This document shows positions 49,990 to 58,065 of a stretch of 64,000 nt of DNA, one piece after another (position 1 is the first letter of the stretch; each line of letters opens with the position of its first letter). The translations under genes and the position numbers were made by a program. The notes beneath the pieces are model-generated. The model was not told the origin of the DNA. It was given only the letters and a program-made list of their open reading frames with translations, and made no database searches. The stretch covers positions 1,240,001 to 1,304,000 of the forward strand of contig NW_026960608.1 in the NCBI RefSeq assembly GCF_021018805.1. Reading direction: 5' to 3'. Source of the DNA: Prinia subflava. Taxonomy: Eukaryota > Chordata > Aves > Passeriformes > Cisticolidae.

Positions 49990-50300
49990 CCTTGAAACCC
50001 TGCCCGCTCCCGGCTCATTCCCTGCCTGTTCCTGGCTCTTTCTGCCCATTCCTGGCCCATTCCCCACCCATTCCTGCTCTTCCTGCCCATTCCCTGCCTG
50101 TTCCTGGCTCTCCCTGTCCATTCCCTGTCCTCTCCCTAACTGCTCCCAGCACATTCCTGCTCTCCTTTCCCATTCCCTGCCCATCCCTGCTCTCCCTGCC
50201 CATTCCTTGCCATTCCTTCTTTCCCTGACCATTCCTGGATCTTCCTGCCTGCTCCTGGCTCTCCCTGCCTTTTCCCTGCCCGTTCCCGCTCTCCTGCCCC
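49990..50300 (+). repeat. Degenerate minisatellite (CTCCCTGCCCATTCC type)
   Basis: Imperfect tandem units such as GCTCTCCCTGCCCATTCCTG repeated about 15-18 times with length variation. Open frames here are low-complexity. Confidence 0.85.
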
Positions 50301-51468
50301 TCCATCCCTGCCGATGACATCAGGCCATGCTCTCCCGGCACAGGCTCAGGTGGGGATCCCTAGCCCGGGAATCCTTTAGAAAGGAGGATGATGTCCCCAC
50401 AGCTCCCCTGTGCTCAAACCCCCTCCCTGGCCAGGAGGACACAGGATCCCTTCAGGATCACTTTGGGAACCCTTTGGGATCAGATCCCATGGCCTCACCC
50501 CAGTGGGGACCAGTTTGGTGCTGTGGGGGATGTAGATCCTTGGGATGAGGGGGAAGGAGCAGGTGAGCCAGGCACAGGTGAGCCAGGCATGAGCTTCCAA
50601 AGGTCACCACTTTATGGAGAGTTCCACGGCACAGCCACACCGGGCACGCCAGGAAAAACCCAGATTGTGGCCTCTGCCCACTCTGGAATTCATCAGCGAC
50701 ACCAAGTCAAACACTCGTAAGGTGGGAGAGGCCCCGTGGAATGGGAGCAAGTCTCATCCAGGGCAGTGGGACACCTTGGAGAGGTGGGAGAACAGGAAAA
50801 CACCTTCCCAGCCCTCCTGGTGTTGTCCCACAGCAGGAAACACCTGCTCAGGGAAGTGGAGCACCTGATTTTCCCACCCAGCCATGGGAAGGAATTGGTG
50901 GTGACCAACCAGGGTGATTCCTTGCATGATTCGGGAAAAAAAAGAAATTAAATGGGAAATGGTTCCCTGCCTGAGGTGCACCAGTGATACCAGGATCTGG
51001 GCTGGGCTCCCAGTGGGAGAAGGAAGGGATCCATATCCTGGAGGGACAAGCCAGGGGACTTTGAGCAGGTCCAGGGGACAACAAACCCCATCCATGCCCC
51101 AAATCCCAGGCATGCTGGATGATCCTTGTGTTTCCATGAGGAGTTACTGGGATTTCCATCTCCTTTCCCTTTTCTTGCCCTGCTGCAGCATTCCTGGGGC
51201 TGGCATGGACATTCCCATGTGGATATCATGAGTTTTGGGGGACTCAGCTCCCACACAGCTCCATCCCGGGATGCTGCTCCAGGCTCCCATTCCATGAGGG
51301 ATCCAAAAGCCACACACAGACCTGGTGCTCCCCAGAGTCCTCACTGGCAAATGGTGAGGGACAAAGAAGGGGCATTGCTGAATTCCCGAATTCTTCACCT
51401 TTATGGAGCCCAGGAGCTGCCTTGTGCCCTATCCATGCCCTGTTCCCACACATCCCACTGTGCCCATC
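50301..51468. other. Intergenic DNA, nothing recognised
   Basis: GC-rich single-copy-looking sequence between a minisatellite and an LTR. The reading frames give no recognisable protein, and I see no RNA gene. Confidence 0.6.
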
Positions 51469-51589
51469 CCATCTGTTGGGGGTTAGATTTGCTTCTTTTT
51501 CACTTACAGAATTTTTTCCCATAAGTTGCTAGCAAACTTAACCACTGAGTGCTCAACCAAAACAAAGAAATGGTCGAAGGAGATGGCAG

Positions 51590-52562
51590 TGTTATGAACA
51601 AATTTCCCGGTCCTGGAGGGGGCTGGGCTATCCCTGTCCTAGCCTCATAGCGAGACAGCTGAGACAGTCGCACCCTCCCCCCAGAGGAAAACATAGAGCA
51701 CACAGTAGCATATAAAAAGAGCTCTGAGAATGCCACCGCCCTCCTCCCAATTTGTGCCGTCATCCAGCCTTTGAGAAAAATAGGGGGTTTTCCGTCTTGC
51801 AGAGAACCCCCATAACTGGGGTGAGGCTGCTGTCCGTCAAAAGCAACTGACCCCCTCCCTGGCTGGAGGTAACCCCCACACCCCAGCCAGTTTGAGTAGG
51901 GAGGGAATCTGCCCTGAAGAAAAGTTGCCTGGCAACACTTTCCTACCTCATTAAAATGTGAAAAGAAGCTGCCCATGACTAGATAGCCCTATCATTGTTC
52001 TCTGTAACTACCCCCATCCCGCAGGAATACCTCTGCTTCGACCAGGACAAATGCATATGCATTCGTATATGCAAATAAAACCGCCCCGGTGGATCCTGGG
52101 AGGGTTTTTTAGGGAAACTGCACTCCAAGACAAGAAGCTAGATTCGTCAGAGGAGAATTAGTGCCGTGGCCGAGCAAGAGGTAGATGCACCCCCTGGCCT
52201 GGTTTGAAGATTCACCATGACCTATGAGGAGACTGAATGGAATGGGAACTGGCCAGCTGAAGCGACAGAGACAGACAATGGGAAACTCTTGAGGTTTTTC
52301 CCTCAGGGTAAAGAGCTGACTGCCACTGCTCTGCCTTCTGATGGTTGACCAGAGAGAACTGCCAGCTGTTCCTATGGGAACAAGGACTCGGCATCTACTG
52401 TTTCCAGCAGAATGATGAACTGGGACAGCACCTGCTCCTTCGGATGGCTGCAGCAGCGTGGAAAACTCTGATCGGACTCTGCAATCCTGCTGATGACTTT
52501 AATAAATAGCTGATCACTTTAATAAAGAGCTGAAAATTAAGGCATATGCCCTGTTCTTTTCA
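51590..52562 (+). mobile_element. Solo LTR, family E, nested insertion
   Basis: 973-bp LTR from TGTTATGAAC to TTTTCA inserted into the older LTR at 51474. Comparison with the uninterrupted relative (TGGCAGCACC near 3592-3601) shows GCAG on both sides, so the visible duplication is 4 bp, or 5 bp with one base lost. It has the MORE palindrome at 52051-52062 and the octamer at 52069-52076. Confidence 0.85.
52051..52076 (+). promoter_or_regulatory. MORE-type POU site plus octamer, second copy
   Basis: ATGCATATGCAT and ATGCAAAT at the same spacing as in the 20132 LTR, although the sequence between them has changed (CGTAT instead of TGTAT). Confidence 0.62.
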
Positions 52563-53043
52563 GCAGCACAAGGCTACACCTATTGTTTTTGGGTCTCCAG
52601 GAGTTTCCCTCAGAGAGGGGAGATAATGCGAGTTTTGGGGGAAGTAAAAGAGGGGTTGGGGGAAGCTTTGCTCTCTTGCTCTAGGCATCGCGGAAGATGG
52701 TCAGGCTGCCTCTTGCTGCAGGAAGAGTTCATGGTCATCACTCCGTCTCGTCCTGGGAAATCTACCATCATTTGCTCGTGTACCCAAGAATTCTGAGCTC
52801 GCCTTCTCCGGCCCTGCCCCCACTGCCACTGCTTCTTCAGAGCTTTGAGGCTTTCCTGCTACTCTGTAGCCCCGCACTGCCCTGCCCTAACAGGACATCC
52901 CTGCTGCTCCAGCAACCAGAGCAAAGCATCTGATCTCATCCACCAGCCCGAGACTTTCCACAGTTCCAGCTTGGTCTCATCAAACTGCCCCAGGCTTTTT
53001 GTGAAAGAAAGCCCTCGAGGTTCCTGGTTCTGTTTGTTATTAA

Positions 53044-53928
53044 TGGATGTTGGCATGGGCAGCTTGTCACAAGCACTCGCAACCACTGGAGGCAGGATTT
53101 GCTTTTCCAAACAGATTAATTCCTCAGCCCTAGAGCATCCCCACTGGTATCTCCTCGGGTTACTCTGCCAATCCCAGCAGGATGTTTCCTGCTGGCCAGT
53201 GTTGGGAAGGATGAAGTAGAAAGACCTTGCAAATATGGTGGTTTAGATTCTGGGAGTCTGAGTTCAACAAGCGAGATAGAAATGAAAGCATGCTTTGAGA
53301 TTTAGGGTGCAGGGTACAGAGCCATCAGCTTGTGAACAACGATGTGCTAAGCTGAGGGCCAGCTCCCTTGATTAAACAATCCCCTTCTGCTTGCCTTAGG
53401 TAATGGGACATTTCTATTGGCTGTATGTAAATGTTGTTATCTTGTATTAGATTGGTTGGTCCAACACAGACTATTCAACTTGGAAAGATATTTAATGTAC
53501 GGTATTCGGGACCTCGTTCGCTGTTCCTGCTCTCCTGGCCTGCTTTAGCTGTGCCTAGCAGCTACAAGCAAGGCCCTCACAATAAACCACGTGCTACCCC
53601 TGCTACTTTGCTTATAGAGATACTTCGTCGCTGACTCTACCGTCACGGAGATACTCCTTCAGGCCAGGGGAGGGGAGAGGTATTGCTGATAACAGGGAGA
53701 TGCTTCGGGTGGGAGGTGTCGGGATCCTCCATCCCGTGCTGGAGGACACACGTAGCAGCCTCAGGGTCACTTCTCACCTTCGGCAGAGCTCTGGAGAGCT
53801 TAACCCAGGAATGAGAAAATTCCCTGTGACTTGAGGAGTGACCCCTGACACCTCTCCTTGGCCAGAGGCTGGAGCTGTGGATTGCTGGAGAGGGTGTTCC
53901 TGCCCTCCCAGGGATCCGTGTCCTGGCC
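53044..53928 (+). repeat. Left arm of 885-bp inverted duplication
   Basis: Reverse complement of 55259-56143 with equal length. The only difference I found by eye is at 53905. The arm contains 156 bp of flank, a 462-bp solo LTR with both 6-bp duplications, and 261 bp of further flank. The spacer between the arms is 1330 bp. Confidence 0.92.
53200..53661 (+). mobile_element. Solo LTR, ERVK-like (in left arm)
   Basis: 462-bp LTR from TGTTGGGAAGG to CTCCTTCA, flanked by GGCCAG (53194-53199 and 53662-53667). AATAAA lies at about 53580. The inverted twin is at 55526-55987. Confidence 0.85.
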
Positions 53929-54087
53929 AGGGCACCCTCTAATTCTCCTCTGATGCATCTAGTTTTTCATCTTGGGGTGCAGTTCCTCTCAAAAAAGCCC
54001 TCCCAGGATTCACAGGGTCGGTTTTATTTGCATATACAAATGCATATGCATTTGTCCTGGTCACCTCAGAGGTATCCCTGCTGAAGT
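53929..54087 (-). mobile_element. Family E LTR fragment, reverse
   Basis: Matches the reverse complement of about 20405-20570 of the family E LTR, including the octamer (54026-54033) and the MORE palindrome (54040-54051). Truncated on both sides. On its left it is joined to the inverted-duplication arm at a shared TGGCC. Confidence 0.8.
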
Positions 54088-54180
54088 TTTTTAGCCTGAA
54101 AAAAAAAAAAAAAAAGTCTCAGAAAGAAAGTCTGAATTTCCCCTCTGGATACCAGTGCCCATAATTTCAGTCCCAGATAT

Positions 54181-54482
54181 TGAGTATTAATTAAGTAACC
54201 CCAAATATGAAAGTCCCTTCCAGGTGTTGCTCACCACACATACCGCAGTGCGAACTCCAGAAAGAAGTCGGACCCATGTTACCGGAATTAAAGGACCAGT
54301 ACCGCCCCTTGATGCCGGACCAGACCCAACAGTACTACCTGCCACCTCTTCTACGTAGACAGCAATTGAGAGACCAGGAGACCTAAAATTAATCCTCAAG
54401 AAAAGGCCTAAGCAGCATCTACTAAGAGAATGCCCAGTAGGAGACTGTAAATTGATGTGGGCTTCAGCCCGATCAAAGAAAT
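54181..54482 (+). pseudogene. Retroviral integrase C-terminus remnant
   Basis: One frame reads through YESPFQVLLTTHTAV and THVTGIKGPVPP, resembling the SH3-like C-terminal end of retroviral integrase (the PFQVLLTT motif). After an in-frame TAG it continues through RPGDLKLILKKRPK to a stop 12 bp before the LTR at 54495. Another stop lies at about 54191. Pol ending directly before a 3' LTR with no env would fit ERVL-type elements. The family assignment is by eye. Confidence 0.5.
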
Positions 54483-54494
54483 AGAGCAGGGATT

Positions 54495-55174
54495 TGTTAT
54501 GAACGACTTCCCAGTGGGTATTATGGCTCAAAAAAAAGCTGCCTGTGTTTGCTGCTGTGACCCTAGGAGGGGGGAAGGGCTGTGTCTCTGGAGCACCAGC
54601 CGCCGGGCAGCCACGTGCCACTGCTGGCAGGAGCCACGGCTGGGCTCTGGGCAGAGTGGATGGGGGGGAGCACTGAAACCCCCCAGCGTTTCCCGGTCGG
54701 GAGGGGTTGTGCCATCCCTGTCCTAGCCCCATAGCGAGACTACCGCACCATCCCCCCAGAAGAAAATGTGCAGCACCCATCAGCATATTAAGAGTTTCTG
54801 AGTACTCAAAATGCAATCCCCTCCTCCCAATTTGTGCCGTCACCCAACCTTTTAGAAAAATAGGGGTTTTTCTCTTTTGCAGAGAAACCCCATAGCTGGG
54901 GTGATGCTGCTGTTCCTAGAAAGCCGCTGACCCCCTCCCGGCCTTCTGATGGTTGACCAGAGAAAGATTCTAGCTGTTCCCATGGAGACAAAGACTCGCT
55001 ACCTACTGGGGGCAGCTGAGTGAAGATCCGCAACAGTTCCTGATCCACCGGATCACCACAGCAGCGTGAAAAACTCTGGTCGGACTCTGCAATCCTGCTG
55101 ATGACTTTAATAAATAGCTGATCACTTTAATAAAGAGCTGAATATTAATAAAGGCATATGCCCTGTACTTTTCA
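54495..55174 (+). mobile_element. Family E LTR, internally deleted; probable 3' LTR
   Basis: Starts TGTTATGAACGAC and ends CTGTACTTTTCA with the AATATTAATAAAGGC signal, but lacks the central part carrying the MORE/octamer region. No matching duplication flanks it. The integrase remnant on its left suggests a 3' LTR of a mostly deleted provirus. Confidence 0.75.
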
Positions 55175-55258
55175 CAGTTACTTCAGGAACCTGGAATGGA
55201 ATCAGGTTTTTCTCAAATTGTCACCTGCTGCCCCTGTTCATGCCCTGGGTGTGGGAAG

Positions 55259-56143
55259 GGCCAGGACACGGATCCCTGGGAAGGCAGGAACACCCTCTCC
55301 AGCAATCCACAGCTCCAGCCTCTGGCCAAGGAGAGGTGTCAGGGGTCACTCCTCAAGTCACAGGGAATTTTCTCATTCCTGGGTTAAGCTCTCCAGAGCT
55401 CTGCCGAAGGTGAGAAGTGACCCTGAGGCTGCTACGTGTGTCCTCCAGCACGGGATGGAGGATCCCGACACCTCCCACCCGAAGCATCTCCCTGTTATCA
55501 GCAATACCTCTCCCCTCCCCTGGCCTGAAGGAGTATCTCTGTGACGGTAGAGTCAGCGACGAAGTATCTCTATAAGCAAAGTAGCAGGGGTAGCACGTGG
55601 TTTATTGTGAGGGCCTTGCTTGTAGCTGCTAGGCACAGCTAAAGCAGGCCAGGAGAGCAGGAACAGCGAACGAGGTCCCGAATACCGTACATTAAATATC
55701 TTTCCAAGTTGAATAGTCTGTGTTGGACCAACCAATCTAATACAAGATAACAACATTTACATACAGCCAATAGAAATGTCCCATTACCTAAGGCAAGCAG
55801 AAGGGGATTGTTTAATCAAGGGAGCTGGCCCTCAGCTTAGCACATCGTTGTTCACAAGCTGATGGCTCTGTACCCTGCACCCTAAATCTCAAAGCATGCT
55901 TTCATTTCTATCTCGCTTGTTGAACTCAGACTCCCAGAATCTAAACCACCATATTTGCAAGGTCTTTCTACTTCATCCTTCCCAACACTGGCCAGCAGGA
56001 AACATCCTGCTGGGATTGGCAGAGTAACCCGAGGAGATACCAGTGGGGATGCTCTAGGGCTGAGGAATTAATCTGTTTGGAAAAGCAAATCCTGCCTCCA
56101 GTGGTTGCGAGTGCTTGTGACAAGCTGCCCATGCCAACATCCA
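55259..56143 (-). repeat. Right arm of 885-bp inverted duplication
   Basis: Inverted copy of 53044-53928. The outer end is followed by unrelated DNA (AACGTTTCCC) and the inner end by a flank (CTTCCCACACCC on the minus strand) absent from the other arm. Confidence 0.92.
55526..55987 (-). mobile_element. Solo LTR, ERVK-like (in right arm)
   Basis: Inverted twin of 53200-53661 with the same CTGGCC duplications (55520-55525 and 55988-55993). The two copies share flanking host sequence, so they come from one insertion event. Confidence 0.85.
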
Positions 56144-56293
56144 ACGTTTCCCTTCAGGAATCACCAACTATCCCATATTCCTACTTAAACCTGAAGGGAA
56201 AAAAGCTCCTCTAAGAGGTATAAACAGAGCAGAGGAATGCAGGCAGTGGGTGCCCCTGGGTGGGACACACCTCACAAAGCCCCCAGAACTCAG

Positions 56294-56299
56294 GCAGCA
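56294..56299 (+). repeat. Provirus target-site duplication, left
   Basis: GCAGCA, identical to 62196-62201 on the other side. Six bases is the usual size for beta- and alpharetroviruses. Confidence 0.93.
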
Positions 56300-56699
56300 T
56301 GTTGTCGAACCCTGGAAAGACTGGGGACTAGAGTAACGTGAGACCAAACCAGTATGGTTTCCAGCACGAACTCCGCTTTATTCCGCGAGATGGCCGGTTA
56401 AGTACAGAGCAGATAGTTTACAGTAACAGGTGCATTGTGATAGGCAGTGAGCATACAGATGTATGTAAGCAATCTAGGATTAAGGTGGCTACGGAGATCT
56501 AGTGCCATTACCTCCATGCTGCGAGTGGCCATACCTTAACACATACCTAGTAGGAGATAAGGTTATCTGCTACTACGTACTCGGAACGTTCCGCGGCCTA
56601 CTAGGCCCAGGCCTGAGGCCTAGTTTGGCCTAGTCTGGAATAGCTCAAATGGTATCTGTGAGCATATCATGCCCACGATACCTGAGAAACTCGGCCACA
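56300..56699 (-). mobile_element. Provirus 3' LTR (400 bp)
   Basis: On the minus strand it runs TGTGGCCGAG to TCGACAACA. AATAAA near 56374-56379 marks the end of R. It differs from the 5' LTR only at 56460 (T on plus here, A at 61956). No clear TATA box. The env stop codon lies inside it. Confidence 0.95.
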
Positions 56700-57988
56700 G
56701 TTCCCCCTTTTTCTTTTTGGGCTATCCAAACTGACGTTAAGGCACGGTCAGCTAATTTGCGCATGCATTGTATCAAGCAAGGCACTATTGTCAAAACTAC
56801 TATGACAGCAATAAAGATCATTATACCAAAACGAACTAAATCTACAATCCACCCGGTGAGATTCCAAGACTTCAGCCAAGTGTCAAACGGAGTGTTCTCA
56901 ACTACAAGATGTTTCATGTTGTCCCTCAACTGCGCTAACTGTTGATGTATCGACCGTGAGTGGTCTGATAAATTCATGCAGCACATGCCTTCAAACTCTT
57001 CGCATCCATGCCCCTGAGCCAAAAGAAGGAAGTCAATCGCGGCTCGGTTCTGGAGCACTGAATGGCGAATGCCACTAACATCTTCAGCAAGCTCACTCAA
57101 CAACTTCGTCGTTATGTTAATCTGTTTTCCTGTCCAGCAGGCTAAATGTTTCAGTTGTGTGAGGGCTTGTGCTGAAGCAACTCCTGGGGCAAAAATGGAT
57201 GCTGAGATCACGGCTGGAGGCTGCCATAGGGTAACTTGATCTTTGCAGTTAGGACCTAGTTGAGACATACTGCGCTTGACTCGTTGAGCCTTCCTTGGCA
57301 AGCCTAGAACCTGGTGAATACTAGGTGCGAACAGAGTTAGTTTGCCAAAATAACACGGTCCTCCGACACTGTTTGGAGGTACTGTGGACCATGCTCTATC
57401 TCCGCAAACTAAAAAGATTCCTGGTGGCAATCTCTTAGCAGCTGTTGTCAATTGCGTGACAGATCTGACCCAACTATTACAATACTCAGAGTAATTGTAA
57501 TACAAAAGTGAATGAGGGGACAGCCACGTAGCGTGGCCTTTCAATTGCTGCTCATCTATGATTAATAGACTAGAATTCACTGCAAAGCGCCCAAAGACAA
57601 GACAATAGTTTCCTGGCACAGAACCTAAAAGATCAAGCTCCTGAGGTTCTGGACCAGCCGCTCGAAGGTTTCGCGCTATGGCAGCAGCTTGTGGCCCTAA
57701 ATCACCTTTTGGGTCAATCCTGACAGGGGTTAAAGACTTGAACTCTGCCATGGAGGTCAGTGGAACTCCAATCAAGCAGGTTCTAAAAGGATTGGATGGC
57801 GTCGCTAGAGATAAACAAAAGGAATCCTGTTTAGTTTGTTTGGCCCAAGTAACCCACATGTTCTCCCTTGTGTCAATGTCAAACATCCCTGCTCTTATTT
57901 TTACTACCACACTGATTAAAACCAACACCCTCATGCTTAACATTTCACCCATTGTGAAAAGCACACAGTGTAGCACACAGGCTATCAA
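56645..57988 (-). CDS. env: Retroviral envelope glycoprotein, alpharetrovirus-like
   Basis: Open 447-residue frame. A hydrophobic leader lies in the first ~35 residues. A surface subunit runs to a furin-type site RVKR at 236-239, and the transmembrane subunit follows. The latter has an immunosuppressive-like helix from about 312 and a C-X6-C-C motif (C329, C336, C337), typical of gamma-type Env. A membrane span lies at about 383-405. Several N-glycosylation sequons (NSS, NYS, NIT, NLS, NLT) are present. The subunit resembles that of avian leukosis-type viruses by eye. The surface subunit (~239 residues) is about 100 shorter than the ~340 usual in those viruses. The last 18 residues are encoded by the 3' LTR. 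The true start depends on splicing that I cannot see. Confidence 0.88.
   Translation of the reverse strand: MIACVLHCVLFTMGEMLSMRVLVLISVVVKIRAGMFDIDTRENMWVTWAKQTKQDSFCLSLATPSNPFRTCLIGVPLTSMAEFKSLTPVRIDPKGDLGPQAAAIARNLRAAGPEPQELDLLGSVPGNYCLVFGRFAVNSSLLIIDEQQLKGHATWLSPHSLLYYNYSEYCNSWVRSVTQLTTAAKRLPPGIFLVCGDRAWSTVPPNSVGGPCYFGKLTLFAPSIHQVLGLPRKAQRVKRSMSQLGPNCKDQVTLWQPPAVISASIFAPGVASAQALTQLKHLACWTGKQINITTKLLSELAEDVSGIRHSVLQNRAAIDFLLLAQGHGCEEFEGMCCMNLSDHSRSIHQQLAQLRDNMKHLVVENTPFDTWLKSWNLTGWIVDLVRFGIMIFIAVIVVLTIVPCLIQCMRKLADRALTSVWIAQKEKGGTVAEFLRYRGHDMLTDTI
56701..56718 (-). other. Polypurine tract
   Basis: Eighteen uninterrupted purines on the minus strand (AAAAAGAAAAAGGGGGAA), one base before the 3' LTR: the plus-strand DNA primer site. 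It also encodes part of the env C-terminus. Confidence 0.9.
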
Positions 57989-58065
57989 CCTAAAACCCTA
58001 ACCAATAACTTATCGTGCCTCTAAGTGTCACACAGCAACAGTGCAATGATATAGTATTAAAACAG

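Larger units (their letters stand above)
51474..53043 (-). mobile_element. Broken LTR of the 3479 subfamily, split by a nested LTR
   Basis: Starts TGTTGGGGGTTAG like 3479-4301 and follows it closely on both sides of an inserted LTR (51590-52562), resuming at about 52570. It stops near 53043 at TTATTAATG, about 190 bp short of the end of the intact relative, exactly where the left arm of the inverted duplication begins. With its second end lost, no flanking duplication can be found. Confidence 0.82.

Noticed and set aside
53431..53634. Identical 67-residue open frames at 53431-53634 (+) and 55553-55756 (-)
   Set aside because: They are the same chance frame in the LTR present in both arms of the inverted duplication. 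Composition is not protein-like and no family is recognised.
53200..55987. Reading the two inverted LTRs as the LTR pair of one provirus
   Set aside because: They point in opposite directions and share their outer host flanks and duplications, so they are a duplicated solo LTR.
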